Shown piece by piece: positions 8,190 through 16,878 of a DNA stretch of 34,639 bases. Every line of letters begins with the position of its first letter. Within the stretch, counting starts at the first letter, position 1. The DNA comes from Paracoccaceae bacterium (GTDB lineage Bacteria; Pseudomonadota; Alphaproteobacteria; Rhodobacterales; Rhodobacteraceae), in the NCBI GenBank assembly GCA_009773375.1, contig WRPH01000002.1, forward strand, positions 1 through 34,639, in the 5' to 3' direction. The position numbers were made by a program, and so were the translations under genes. The notes below the pieces were generated by a model. The model ran no database searches and had not been told where the DNA came from. It saw only the letters and a list, made by a program, of their open reading frames with translations.

Positions 8190-9038
8190 TTATTTGTCGA
8201 GCAGAGTAAGATCGCTGATCAGCGCCGGGTCAATGCCCTCGCCGGGTTTTTCGATCTTGGCGGCGTCGGTCAGCGCCTTGATATGCGCCTCGACCGTCTT
8301 CTGTTCGATTTCGACAGCGAGTTCGTCGCGCATGTCATCCAGCGTCGGCTTGGCGGCGATGCGGGTTTCTTTCACCAAGATCAGGTGAAAGCCGAAATCG
8401 GATTTGATCGGACCAGAGACCTTGCCAACCTCGGCGGCAACCACCGCATCTTCGAACGGCTTGACCATGGCGCCCAGACCGAACCAGCCCAGATCGCCAC
8501 CATTGGCACCCGAGCCGGTATCGGTGGAATTGGCCTTGGCCAGTTCGGCAAAATCAGCGCCGCCATCAAGCTGGGCTTTCAACTCGTTCGCCTTGGCCTC
8601 GTCCGCGACCAGAATATGCGCGGCGTTGTATTCGGTGGCCGGGGCGGCATCCTTGAAACGGTCGTCATAGGCCTTTTGCAGCGCCTCGTCCGACACGGCG
8701 GCGGCAACGACGGGTTGCAGTGCGGTGTTGGACAGATAGCCGCGACGATCATTTTCCAGTTGCAGCGTGTCTTTCTTCGACAGGGTTTCGCCCATCGACT
8801 GCGCCAGCACGGTCTGCTGCACCAGCTGATCAACGATGCCCTTGAACAACACGTCGGGCGGCAGGGCTTTATACTGTTCCGGCAGGGCCTCGCGCGCCAT
8901 GATCACATTGCCCAGCGTGATGTTGGTGCCGTTGACGGTGGCGATCACCGTATCGGCGGTTGCGTCCTGCGCCATCGCCGGGGCCGCAAATGCGACGCAC
9001 AGCGCCGCCCCTGCCAGAAACCGCATCGCTTTTGCCAT
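8190..9038 (-). CDS. Secreted parvulin-type peptidyl-prolyl cis-trans isomerase
   Basis: A 282-residue protein likely exported to the periplasm to help fold outer-membrane or secreted proteins. Residues 1-23 are a Sec signal peptide (MRFLAGAALCVAFAAPAMAQ with AMA before the cut). A helical SurA-like segment follows (VDQLVQQTVLAQSMGETLSK). A parvulin domain lies about 133-230 (EYNAAHILVADEAKANELKA, GADFAELAKANSTD, GGDLGWFGLGAMVKPFEDA, SDFGFHLILV). ATG at 9038 or four codons later are both possible. It sits 18 bases before argJ and diverges from secA, a fitting neighbour for an exported folding factor, though the link is only positional. Confidence 0.9.
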   Translation of the reverse strand: MAKAMRFLAGAALCVAFAAPAMAQDATADTVIATVNGTNITLGNVIMAREALPEQYKALPPDVLFKGIVDQLVQQTVLAQSMGETLSKKDTLQLENDRRGYLSNTALQPVVAAAVSDEALQKAYDDRFKDAAPATEYNAAHILVADEAKANELKAQLDGGADFAELAKANSTDTGSGANGGDLGWFGLGAMVKPFEDAVVAAEVGKVSGPIKSDFGFHLILVKETRIAAKPTLDDMRDELAVEIEQKTVEAHIKALTDAAKIEKPGEGIDPALISDLTLLDK

Positions 9039-9076
9039 CTCACACTCTCCTGATCGTGCCGCGGCTGTGCGCGACG

Positions 9077-9105
9077 TTGACTATACCGGGGCTTCCCCTT
9101 ACATC
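9077..9105 (+). promoter_or_regulatory. Likely secA promoter
   Basis: TTGACT at 9077-9082 and TACATC at 9100-9105 are 17 bases apart. Transcription would begin near 9112, leaving an untranslated leader of about 110 bases before secA. It lies in the 185-base divergent gap between the isomerase gene and secA. Confidence 0.5.
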
Positions 9106-9142
9106 GCACGGGTCGCGTGTGACGCGGGCCGCCCGGCCCTTT

Positions 9143-9165
9143 GCGCCCTTCTATGGAAGGCGCGC
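9143..9165 (+). promoter_or_regulatory. Hairpin in the secA leader
   Basis: GCGC plus CCTTC (9143-9151) pairs with GAAGG (9156-9160) and, after a bulged C, GCGC (9162-9165), around a TATG loop. It lies within the predicted leader, about 58 bases before the secA start. No T-run follows, so it is not a terminator; it could affect mRNA stability or translation. I see no convincing upstream arrest-peptide ORF: the only short frame in the leader runs out of frame into secA. Confidence 0.35.
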
Positions 9166-9223
9166 GGGACGGGCAAGCCGGAGCCTCACACGATATTGTC
9201 AATAACGACCAGGCGGAGAAAAC

Positions 9224-11926
9224 ATGCTGGGTCTTGGAACGCTTGCGCGGAAGATGTTTGGAACGCCGAATGACCGCAAGGTCAAATCGGTGCGTCCGTT
9301 GGTCGCAAAGATTAACGCGCTGGAAGCTGAATTCGCGGCGCTGAGCGATGACGGGATCAAGGCGAAAACCGCCGAATTCCAAAAGCGCGCGCAGGGTGGC
9401 GAAAGCCTGGATGCGCTGCTGCCAGAAGCCTTTGCCAACTGCCGCGAGGCCGCCAAGCGCGCCTTGGGTCTGCGCGCATTTGATGTGCAGCTGAAGGGCG
9501 GGATCTTTCTGCATCAGGGCAATATCGCGGAAATGCGCACCGGCGAAGGCAAGACGCTGGTCGCCACTTTTCCGGCCTATCTGAATGCGCTGACCGGCAA
9601 GGGCGTACATGTGGTGACGGTGAACGATTACCTCGCCAAACGCGATGCCGAATGGATGAGCAAGGTCTACGGCGCTTTGGGCCTGACCACCGGCGTGGTT
9701 TACCCCTATCAGGGCGATGCCGAGAAGAAAGAGGCCTACAAGGCCGACATCACCTATGCCACCAACAACGAGCTGGGCTTCGACTACCTGCGTGACAACA
9801 TGAAGGGCAGTCTGGAAGACATGGCGCAGCGCGGCCATAACTTTGCGATTGTCGATGAAGTGGACAGCATCCTGATCGACGAGGCGCGGACGCCGCTGAT
9901 CATCTCTGGCCCGTCGCAGGATCGCAGCGATCTGTATCAACAGGTCGATAAGCTGATCCCGCTGTTGAACGAAACGCATTTCAAGCTGGACGAAAAGACC
10001 CGCAACGTCACCTATTCGGAAGACGGTAACGAGTTTATCGAGAACGCGCTGCACGAGGCCGGGATTCTGCCCGCCGAGCAAAGCCTGTATGAACCGGAAA
10101 GCACAACCATCGTCCACCACGTCACGCAGGCGTTGCGGGCGCACAAGCTGTTCACCCGCGACCAGCAGTATATTGTCCGCGATGGCGAAGTGATGCTGAT
10201 CGACGAATTCACCGGCCGGATGATGAAGGGCCGCCGCTTGTCGGATGGCCTGCATCAGGCGATTGAGGCCAAGGAGGGCGTGGCGATCCAGCCGGAAAAC
10301 GTCACTTTGGCATCTGTGACCTTCCAGAACTACTTCCGGCTTTATGACAAGCTGGGCGGCATGACCGGCACGGCCAGCACCGAAGCCGATGAATTCATGG
10401 AAATTTACAAGCTGGGCGTGATCGAAGTGCCGACCAACCGCCCGGTGATGCGCAAAGACGAACACGACGCGGTGTATCGCACCGCGCGCGAAAAGTTCGA
10501 AGGCGTGGTGAAGACCATTCAAGAGGCCCACGCCACGGGGCAGCCGATTTTGGTCGGCACCACCTCGATTGACAAATCCGAGGCGCTGTCGGTGATGCTG
10601 AAGGCCGCAGGCATTCCGCATAACGTGCTGAACGCGCGCCAGCATGAACAGGAAGCCCAGATCGTTGCCGACGCCGGCAAGCTGGGGGCTGTGACCATCG
10701 CCACCAACATGGCGGGCCGTGGCACCGATATCAAACTGGGCGGCAACGTCGAATTCAAGGTGATGGAGGCGATCACCGCCGACCCGCACCTGCACCCCGA
10801 CGAGGTGCGCGCCCGCGTCGAGGCAGAGCACAAGGCCGATGAAGAAGCGGTGAAGGCTGCGGGTGGTCTGTTCGTTCTGGCAACGGAACGCCATGAATCC
10901 CGCCGCATCGACAACCAGCTGCGCGGCCGGTCTGGCCGCCAGGGCGACCCCGGTCGGTCAGCCTTCTTCTTGTCGCTGGAAGACGATCTGATGCGGATTT
11001 TCGGCTCTGAACGGCTGGATTCGGTGCTGTCCAAACTGGGCATGAAGGAAGGCGAGGCGATTGTTCACCCCTGGGTCAACAAATCGCTGGAGCGGGCGCA
11101 GGCCAAGGTCGAAGGCCGCAACTTCGATATTCGGAAACAATTGCTGAAGTTCGACGATGTTATGAACGACCAGCGCAAGGCGATCTTTGGCCAGCGTATG
11201 GAAGTGATGCAGGCCGAAGACCTTGGTGAAATCGTGATGGATATGCGCCATCAGGTGGCCGACGATCTGGTCGATCATTACCTGCCGCCGAAATCCTACG
11301 CCGACAAATGGGATGTCGCCGGGCTGCACGACGCGCTGATCGAAAAGATGGGGCTGGAACTGCCGATCATCGCTTGGGCTGCCGAAGAAGGCACCGATCA
11401 GGATGTGGTGCGCGAACGGGTGATCGAGGCCAGCGACAAGCTGATGGGCGAAAAGCTGGAGGCTTTCGGGCCGGACAGCATGCGGTCTATCGAAAAGCAG
11501 TTGCTGCTGCAAACCATCGACGGCAAATGGCGCGAACACCTGCTGCGGCTGGAACATCTGCGGTCGGTCGTCGGCTTCCGGGGCTATGCGCAGCGCGACC
11601 CGCTGAACGAATACAAGACCGAAAGCTTTGCGCTGTTTGAATCGATGCTGAACTCGCTGCGGCAGGATGTGACGCAAAAGCTGGCGCAAATCCGCCCGAT
11701 CAGCGCCGAAGAACAGCAGGCGATGATGGCGCAATTCCTGGCGCAACAGCAGGCGGCGCGGGCTCCTGAACCTGTGGCCGAGGCGGCTCCGGTGGTTGCA
11801 GCCTCGGCGGCTTTGGCCGGGTTTGTCGAAACCGATCCCAGCACCTGGGGCAACCCATCGCGCAACGATCCCTGCCCCTGCGGATCGGGCGAGCGGTTCA
11901 AGGCCTGCCACGGCAAGCTGGATTAA
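9224..11926 (+). CDS. secA: Preprotein translocase ATPase SecA
   Basis: SecA, 900 residues, is the cytoplasmic motor that pushes unfolded proteins through SecYEG. The Walker A motif is in [20 protein letters not shown] near 105. The DEAD-type Walker B is in [20 protein letters not shown] near 211. Helicase motifs of the second nucleotide-binding fold are present ([48 protein letters not shown]). A helical scaffold and an Ala/Pro-rich linker lead to a C-terminal zinc site with [14 protein letters not shown] near 883-896, which binds SecB or ribosomes. ATG 9224 has GGCGGAG upstream. The length is normal for alphaproteobacteria. Confidence 0.99.
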   Translation: MLGLGTLARKMFGTPNDRKVKSVRPLVAKINALEAEFAALSDDGIKAKTAEFQKRAQGGESLDALLPEAFANCREAAKRALGLRAFDVQLKGGIFLHQGNIAEMRTGEGKTLVATFPAYLNALTGKGVHVVTVNDYLAKRDAEWMSKVYGALGLTTGVVYPYQGDAEKKEAYKADITYATNNELGFDYLRDNMKGSLEDMAQRGHNFAIVDEVDSILIDEARTPLIISGPSQDRSDLYQQVDKLIPLLNETHFKLDEKTRNVTYSEDGNEFIENALHEAGILPAEQSLYEPESTTIVHHVTQALRAHKLFTRDQQYIVRDGEVMLIDEFTGRMMKGRRLSDGLHQAIEAKEGVAIQPENVTLASVTFQNYFRLYDKLGGMTGTASTEADEFMEIYKLGVIEVPTNRPVMRKDEHDAVYRTAREKFEGVVKTIQEAHATGQPILVGTTSIDKSEALSVMLKAAGIPHNVLNARQHEQEAQIVADAGKLGAVTIATNMAGRGTDIKLGGNVEFKVMEAITADPHLHPDEVRARVEAEHKADEEAVKAAGGLFVLATERHESRRIDNQLRGRSGRQGDPGRSAFFLSLEDDLMRIFGSERLDSVLSKLGMKEGEAIVHPWVNKSLERAQAKVEGRNFDIRKQLLKFDDVMNDQRKAIFGQRMEVMQAEDLGEIVMDMRHQVADDLVDHYLPPKSYADKWDVAGLHDALIEKMGLELPIIAWAAEEGTDQDVVRERVIEASDKLMGEKLEAFGPDSMRSIEKQLLLQTIDGKWREHLLRLEHLRSVVGFRGYAQRDPLNEYKTESFALFESMLNSLRQDVTQKLAQIRPISAEEQQAMMAQFLAQQQAARAPEPVAEAAPVVAASAALAGFVETDPSTWGNPSRNDPCPCGSGERFKACHGKLD

Positions 11927-11946
11927 GCCCTGACAGATTGATTTCA

Positions 11947-11968
11947 AAGGGCGGCTTATGCCGCCCTT
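11947..11968 (+). terminator. Stem-loop after secA, probable terminator
   Basis: AAGGGCGGC (11947-11955) pairs perfectly with GCCGCCCTT (11960-11968) around TTAT. The T-run downstream is poor (GCCGCTTTATTG), so termination may be partial or the hairpin may mainly stabilise the mRNA. It sits 20 bases after the secA stop. Confidence 0.55.
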
Positions 11969-12071
11969 GCCGCTTTATTGCCGCTGATTTCGGAAACATT
12001 CCTTGATTGCGCCGCATCCGCGCCCAGTTTCGCCCGCAGAACGGTCGAAACGGATTTCTTTGGAGGCATCA

Positions 12072-13112
12072 ATGGCAGTTGATTTGAAGCGGAGGCTGGC
12101 CCGTGGTGTCGCCGTCATCACCATCGCCCTCGGCGCTGGTCATCTGGTGCAAACCATGTCTGACACCGGCACAAAACAGCGCGTGGCTCAAGCTGACGTG
12201 GCCCCGAAAGCCAAACATATCGAAACGCTGGCGGCTGGCGCGGAAACCGTGAAACCCGCTGTGGACCCGGCGCTTGCCGCGCCGCGCTTGCCTGCCGCTG
12301 TGGCGACAGCGCCCGCGAAGCTGCCGGAACCCGCCGTTACGGTTGAAATCGCGCCCGTAAAACCAGCAGAACCCGCCGCCGTGGCGGAAGTTGTCCCGGC
12401 AAAGCCTGAAGTCGTGCAGGCGATTGAAGTTGCCGCAGACCCCTGCCCGGTGACGCTGGATCTGAACGCATCTGAAAATGCGATGGTCACGCTGATGCTG
12501 ACGGCGCCATGCCATCCGGCGGAACGGGTTGTGCTGAAGCATGCGGGCCTTGCGGTTTCGGCGCAAACGCTGACAAGCGGCGCGCTGGTGGCCAGCCTGC
12601 CCGCGCTGGAGCGGGATGCAAAGATCGAGGTGCTGTTCAAGGATGGCTCTGCGGCAGAGGCCACTCTGGCAGTGCCGGAAATCACCAGCGTTCGCCGCTT
12701 TGCCGTGCAATATCAAGCTGATGACGCCTTCCAGATGCATGCCTTCGAGGATGATGCGGGTTACGGTGGCCCCGGCCATGTCTCGGGTGCGACGCCGCAT
12801 CTTCCGGCGGCGGGCGTGCCCGGCAAGGGTGGTTTCCTGACGCTGCTGGGCGACAGCACCACTGATCTGCCGCTGCTGGCCGAGGTTTACACCTACCCCG
12901 CCGACCCGGCGCAAAGGCCCGAGGTCGTGGTTGAAGCCGCCGTGACCGAAACCGCCTGCGGCCGCGAAATTCTAGGTGAAACGCTGACCAGCTTTGCCGG
13001 CAAGGTTTATATCGGCGATCTGACGGTCGCGATGCCGGAATGTGATGCGGTGGGCGATTATCTGGTGTTGAAAAATCTTGTCCCTGACCTGAATATCGCC
13101 GCCAACAACTAA
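12072..13112 (+). CDS. Uncharacterised membrane-anchored periplasmic protein with Pro/Ala linker
   Basis: A 346-residue protein I cannot assign to a named family. Residues 1-8 are basic and 9-26 hydrophobic (ARGVAVITIALGAGHLV), a signal anchor without a clear cleavage site. Residues about 40-122 are a Pro/Ala/Val/Glu-rich linker with near-repeats such as PAKLPEPAVTVE, PVKPAEPAAVAE and PAKPEVVQAIE, suited to spanning the periplasm. From 123 on is a globular part with four cysteines (125, 147, 296, 324) that could form two disulphides, and segments VVLKHAGLAVSAQTL and GGFLTLLGDSTTDLPLLAEV. ATG 12072 follows a strong GGAGG (12062-12066). It ends 16 bases before the OmpA-fusion gene, so the two probably form one operon. 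Proximity to secA does not make it a translocase. Confidence 0.8.
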   Translation: MAVDLKRRLARGVAVITIALGAGHLVQTMSDTGTKQRVAQADVAPKAKHIETLAAGAETVKPAVDPALAAPRLPAAVATAPAKLPEPAVTVEIAPVKPAEPAAVAEVVPAKPEVVQAIEVAADPCPVTLDLNASENAMVTLMLTAPCHPAERVVLKHAGLAVSAQTLTSGALVASLPALERDAKIEVLFKDGSAAEATLAVPEITSVRRFAVQYQADDAFQMHAFEDDAGYGGPGHVSGATPHLPAAGVPGKGGFLTLLGDSTTDLPLLAEVYTYPADPAQRPEVVVEAAVTETACGREILGETLTSFAGKVYIGDLTVAMPECDAVGDYLVLKNLVPDLNIAANN

Positions 13113-13128
13113 GGTCAGGCGGGCATGT

Positions 13129-14652
13129 ATGGTGGGTCTTTGGCGCGCGGCGGTTTTCGCCGCGCTGTTCCCGTGTTTGGCGGCGGCGCAGGATGTCACG
13201 CTGACCTCACGCGATGGGGCCCTGGCGATTTCTGGCCAGTTGCAAGGCTATGACGGTGAGTTCTTTCGCATCGAATCCGCTTATGGTGCGCTGACCATCG
13301 ACGCCTCGGGAGTGATCTGTGACGGCCCGGCCTGCCCCGATCTGACCGCGCCGAAAGCGGTGATCCGTCTGGTCGGCGAGGCGGATGCAGGGGCGGCGCT
13401 GATCCCGCCGCTGCTGGCGGCTTTCGCGGCGTCGCGCGGGCTGATCTATGCGGCACCCAGCGGGCCAGATGCCGCCGCGCTGCTGACCGATCCCGCGACA
13501 AACAAGGTGCTGGCCGAGATTTCCTTCCGCCCGCTGCCCCCGGATGCGGCCCGCGCCGAATTGAAGGCGGGGCGGGCTGAATTGATGATTGCGTCAGCCG
13601 CTGAACCCGATCTGGGCGCGAAAGCGGTGGCGCTGGATGCTTTGGTGGCGATTGTGGCCACCGACAACCCGCTGCCGGGGATTTCGACGATTGATCTGGC
13701 CAAAGTGCTGACCGGCGAGGTGCAGAACTGGCGCGAGGTCGGCGGGCCGGATATGCCGCTGGTGCTGCATGGGTTGACACCGGACAGCGATCTGCAACGG
13801 GCGCTGTCGGCGCGGCTGGGGCGCGATCCGGCGGCGACGGTGACGCATGCCGATTTGCGCGATCTGGCGGCGGCGGTGGCGAAAGACCCTTGGGCAGTGG
13901 CGCTGACCGGGCGCGCAGCGGTGGGGGCGGCGCGGGTGCTGCCGCTTTCAGACAGCTGCGGCTTTGCCTTGCTGCCCAGCCCGCTGGCGGTGAAGGCCGA
14001 GGATTACCCGCTGACCCTGCCGGTTTACCTGCTGACGCCGCGCCGCCGCCTGCCGCTGATGGCGCGCGAACTGCTTGAATTCATGGCGCTTCCCGCCGCA
14101 CAGCAGGCGATTGCGGCGGGTGGTTATATTGACCGTGGCCCGGAAACCCAGCCGATGACGGCGGACGGCTTGCGGCTGATCAACGCGATTCAGGGCGCGG
14201 GCGAGGAAACCACGCTGGCCGATCTGAAACGGCTGGTCGATCTGATGGATGGCGCTGACCGGCTGTCGCTGACCTTCCGGTTTGAAGATGGCACCAGCCG
14301 GATGGAGGCATCAAGCCTTGAAAATCTGGCCGATCTGGCACGGCTGATCGAAGTTGGCGTGTTTCGTGATACCGAGCTGATCCTTGCGGGCTTTTCGGAT
14401 GGGTCGGGTGCAGCGGCCGCCAATCTGGAACTGTCGCAGATCCGCGCAATGGGGGTGCTGTCGGCGCTGAAAGACGCAGCCCCGGCTGCCGCAGAAGGCG
14501 CGCTGCCCCGCGTGGAAGCCTTTGGCGAGGCGCTGCCGATGGCCTGCGACGAAACCGCAGCCGGGCGACGGTTGAATCGGCGGGTAGAGGTTTGGCTGAA
14601 ACCGTCGTTCAAACCCGATCCGGCTACAGATACCCTGCCGAGCGGAAACTGA
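13129..14652 (+). CDS. Periplasmic phosphate-binding-like domain fused to an OmpA peptidoglycan-binding domain
   Basis: A 507-residue protein. Residues 1-20 are a signal peptide ([15 protein letters not shown]). Next comes a short beta-rich module ([19 protein letters not shown]). Residues about 80-335 resemble PstS-type (type 2) solute-binding proteins, with [20 protein letters not shown] matching the segment that in phosphate-binding proteins reads LTxxQLxxIFxGxxxxW. The C-terminal part, about 375-495, is an OmpA-like domain: [35 protein letters not shown] and [12 protein letters not shown], which carries the Arg typical of peptidoglycan binding. The ligand is unknown. ATG 13129 is preferred to ATG 13125, which is out of frame. 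The 3' end overlaps the convergent radC by 29 bases. Confidence 0.85.
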   Translation: MVGLWRAAVFAALFPCLAAAQDVTLTSRDGALAISGQLQGYDGEFFRIESAYGALTIDASGVICDGPACPDLTAPKAVIRLVGEADAGAALIPPLLAAFAASRGLIYAAPSGPDAAALLTDPATNKVLAEISFRPLPPDAARAELKAGRAELMIASAAEPDLGAKAVALDALVAIVATDNPLPGISTIDLAKVLTGEVQNWREVGGPDMPLVLHGLTPDSDLQRALSARLGRDPAATVTHADLRDLAAAVAKDPWAVALTGRAAVGAARVLPLSDSCGFALLPSPLAVKAEDYPLTLPVYLLTPRRRLPLMARELLEFMALPAAQQAIAAGGYIDRGPETQPMTADGLRLINAIQGAGEETTLADLKRLVDLMDGADRLSLTFRFEDGTSRMEASSLENLADLARLIEVGVFRDTELILAGFSDGSGAAAANLELSQIRAMGVLSALKDAAPAAAEGALPRVEAFGEALPMACDETAAGRRLNRRVEVWLKPSFKPDPATDTLPSGN

Positions 14653-15382
14653 GTTCGCGGCTTTTGCCGATAATCAGATGATCGTGCAGGGTGATGCCCA
14701 GCACCTGCGCGGCGTCCTGAATCTGATGCGTCATCGAAATGTCCGCCTCTGACGGTGTCGGGTCGCCGGACGGGTGGTTATGCACCAAAATCAGCGCCGA
14801 GGCGTTCAGTTCAAGCCCGCGCTTTACCACCTCGCGCGGGTAGACCGGCACATGATCGACGGTGCCTTTCGCCTGTTCTTCATCGGCGATCAGCACATTC
14901 TTGCGATCCAGAAACAGGATGCGGAATTGTTCGGTTTCGCGGTGCGCCATGGCGGTATGGCAGTAATCCAGCAGCGCATCCCACGACGACAGCACCGGCC
15001 GGTTCATCACCCGGGCCCGCATCATCCGCTGCGCGGCGGCTTCGACGATCTTCAGTTCCTGCACCACGGCTTCGCCCACGCCTTTGACCATAAGCAGACG
15101 CGCGGGTGAAGCGGTGACGACGCGGTTGAAATCGCCGAAAGTTTCGAGCAGTTCGCGGGCAAGTGGTTTGACATCTTGCCGCGGGATGGCGCGAAACAGC
15201 AGCAGTTCCAGCAATTCATAATCCGGCACCGCCTGCGCGCCGCCTTCCATGAAGCGGGTGCGCAGGCGTTTGCGATGATCGGCAATATAGGACGGCAATT
15301 TGCCGGGCATGGCCGCGCCGACGGCTTCATCAGCGTCGAATAGCGGCAACGAGGCTTCGTGAAAGGCGTTTCGGGTGCTCAT
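14624..15382 (-). CDS. radC: RadC-family JAB-domain protein
   Basis: A 252-residue member of the RadC/YeeS family. The N-terminal helix-hairpin-helix region ([40 protein letters not shown]) precedes a JAB/MPN metalloprotease-like domain with the full zinc motif [14 protein letters not shown] (His-x-His, seven residues, Ser, two, Asp). The original assignment to DNA repair in E. coli was withdrawn, so the true role is unknown. ATG 15382 gives [16 protein letters not shown]. It is convergent with and overlaps the OmpA-fusion gene by 29 bases, and lies 47 bases downstream of the transglycosylase gene on the same strand. Confidence 0.93.
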   Translation of the reverse strand: MSTRNAFHEASLPLFDADEAVGAAMPGKLPSYIADHRKRLRTRFMEGGAQAVPDYELLELLLFRAIPRQDVKPLARELLETFGDFNRVVTASPARLLMVKGVGEAVVQELKIVEAAAQRMMRARVMNRPVLSSWDALLDYCHTAMAHRETEQFRILFLDRKNVLIADEEQAKGTVDHVPVYPREVVKRGLELNASALILVHNHPSGDPTPSEADISMTHQIQDAAQVLGITLHDHLIIGKSRELSFRSAGYL

Positions 15383-15429
15383 GGCAAGCAGGCTGCCACG
15401 AGTCTGATGAAGAAATGGTTAACGCCGGA

Positions 15430-16656
15430 TCACAGCATCGCCAACAGCGCGAGGCTGGGTTGACCGGTAACGGCAAGCCCCTTCGCCGCCTGAAAAGCCG
15501 AAATCGCGGCAATGGTCTTCGCGCCGATCACGCCATCGGAGCCTTGCGTGTCATAGCCCGCCGCTGTCAGCTTGCGCTGCAAGGCTTGCCGGTCGGCAAT
15601 GGTCATGCCCTGTGCATCCGGACCAAAGGACGCCCGCAACGGACCTGCGCCGTTCAAGCGGTCAGCCAGATGGCCGATGCCCAGCGCGTAGTTTTCGGCG
15701 TTGTTATAGCGCAGGATGACGTTGAAGTTGCGATAAAGCAGGAAGGCCGGGCCGCCGGCACCACCCGGCAGCAGCAATGAGGCTGCGCCGTGGTTGGCCA
15801 ACGCCCCGTTGACGCCGCGCACCCCCAGATCGGCCCAATCGCTGCGGGTCTTGCCGCGCCCGGCCAAGCCGGTGTTGAAGCCCGAGGGAAGCTGCACCTC
15901 TTGACCCCAAGGCTGGCCTCGCGTCCAGCCGTTCTTGGCAAGATAGGCGGCGGTGGAAGCCAGCGCGTCGGTGGGATCATCGCTCCAGATATCGCGGCGG
16001 CCATCGTCCCGGAAATCGACGGCGAAAGCAAGGTAGCTGGTCGGGATGAACTGGGTGTGGCCCATCGCGCCCGCCCAGCTGCCGGTCATGCCTTGCGGGC
16101 TGACATCGCCGTTTTGCAGGATCTTCAGCGCCGCGACCAGTTGCTGTTCAAAGAACGCGCCGCGCCGGCCGTCATAGGCCAGCGTCGCCAGCGCCGAGAT
16201 CACCGGAACCGAGCCGCGCCGGGTGCCGAAGAAGCTTTCCAGCCCCCAGACGGCGGCGACGACATGCGGCTCTACCCCGTAGCGCACCTCGATCGCCTGC
16301 AAGGTGCCGCTTTGCTGGGCATAGGCTTGGCGGCCCATCGACAGGCGTTCGTCACTGGCGGCGATGGCGAGGTAATCTTCGGTGGTGCGGGTGAATTCGG
16401 TCTGGTTGCGGTCTTTTTCAATTACGCCGGGGATGAAGCCCGAGGCGCGGAAGGCGGTGTCGAAGGTGGCGGGCGAGATACCCTTGTTCAGCGCGCGCGG
16501 GCGGAAATCCTGCACCCAGGCGTCAAAGCCGGGGTTGGCGACCATCGGCATCGCCTGATCGGCAGGGCGGGCGCGAAGCGGGGTGCCGCCACCGACGCAG
16601 GCAGACAGGCCCAGCGCGGCAAGGCCCAGCGAGAAATTGCGCCGTGTGGTCTGCAT
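15430..16656 (-). CDS. Lytic murein transglycosylase lipoprotein, MltB type
   Basis: A 408-residue cell-wall enzyme that cleaves glycan strands of peptidoglycan. The N-terminus MQTTRRNFSLGLAALGLSAC is a lipoprotein signal with lipobox LSAC, so Cys20 would carry the lipid. The catalytic domain has AVWGLESFFGTRRG, placing the catalytic glutamate at residue 140, then QNGDVSPQGMTGSWAGAMGH and TQFIPTSYLAFAVD. The last 60 residues are a peptidoglycan-binding domain (RQALQRKLTAAGYDTQGSDG, GAKTIAAISAFQAAKGL). I chose ATG at 16656, preceded by GGAG; an earlier in-frame codon would hide the lipobox. The twin arginine at positions 5-6 could suggest Tat export. Confidence 0.93.
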   Translation of the reverse strand: MQTTRRNFSLGLAALGLSACVGGGTPLRARPADQAMPMVANPGFDAWVQDFRPRALNKGISPATFDTAFRASGFIPGVIEKDRNQTEFTRTTEDYLAIAASDERLSMGRQAYAQQSGTLQAIEVRYGVEPHVVAAVWGLESFFGTRRGSVPVISALATLAYDGRRGAFFEQQLVAALKILQNGDVSPQGMTGSWAGAMGHTQFIPTSYLAFAVDFRDDGRRDIWSDDPTDALASTAAYLAKNGWTRGQPWGQEVQLPSGFNTGLAGRGKTRSDWADLGVRGVNGALANHGAASLLLPGGAGGPAFLLYRNFNVILRYNNAENYALGIGHLADRLNGAGPLRASFGPDAQGMTIADRQALQRKLTAAGYDTQGSDGVIGAKTIAAISAFQAAKGLAVTGQPSLALLAML

Positions 16657-16688
16657 GAAGGACTCCGGTTCTATCTGCTCTTTTGGCA

Positions 16689-16716
16689 AGTTTAGCCGAA
16701 ACCCTGCAAAGGGCAA
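16689..16716 (-). promoter_or_regulatory. Candidate promoter of the transglycosylase gene
   Basis: Read on the minus strand, TTGCCC (16716-16711) and TAAACT (16694-16689) are 16 bases apart, about 33 bases upstream of the transglycosylase start. This is a modest match and has no support beyond position. Confidence 0.35.
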
Positions 16717-16762
16717 ACCGCTGCGGGGGAAATCGCCGAGCGGTGTTTTCTGGCAAGACCGA

Positions 16763-16860
16763 CGGGGGTTTCACACCCCCGCGCCCGATTTCCCTGCGGG
16801 GAAATCAAGCTCCCCCGTGGGATATTTGGGCAGAGAGGATGACCATTTTAGTCAAATTGT
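16763..16860 (-). repeat. Intergenic repeat element, copy A, downstream of gnd
   Basis: Read on the minus strand just after the gnd stop, it contains AATTTGAC, TCATC, then CAAATATCCCACGGGGGAG, a perfect stem GATTTCCC/GGGAAATC (16787-16806) and a second stem CGGGGGT/ACCCCCG (16763-16781) around the loop GTGAA. Copy B at 24995-25069 shares the order, the AAATA-CCACGGG-GAG core and the GTGTGAAACCC hairpin with the same loop. Similar AAATA-plus-GC-hairpin elements are, as I recall, common between genes in Rhodobacterales. It may end or protect transcripts of gnd; there is no T-run. Confidence 0.6.
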
Positions 16861-16878
16861 CCGGGGTTGGTGCGGGGG

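Noticed and set aside
7179..9053. 624-codon plus-strand frame opposite argJ and the isomerase gene
   Set aside because: Gly/Arg/His-rich shadow of two well-recognised genes.
9154..9344. Short upstream ORF overlapping secA as a possible arrest peptide
   Set aside because: It begins in the hairpin loop, runs far into secA out of frame and has no signal-like hydrophobic segment.
8945..10894. 649-codon minus-strand frame opposite secA
   Set aside because: Shadow of secA; no domain content.
12072..13112. Calling the gene after secA a translocase subunit
   Set aside because: No translocase domain is visible; only its position next to secA suggests the name.
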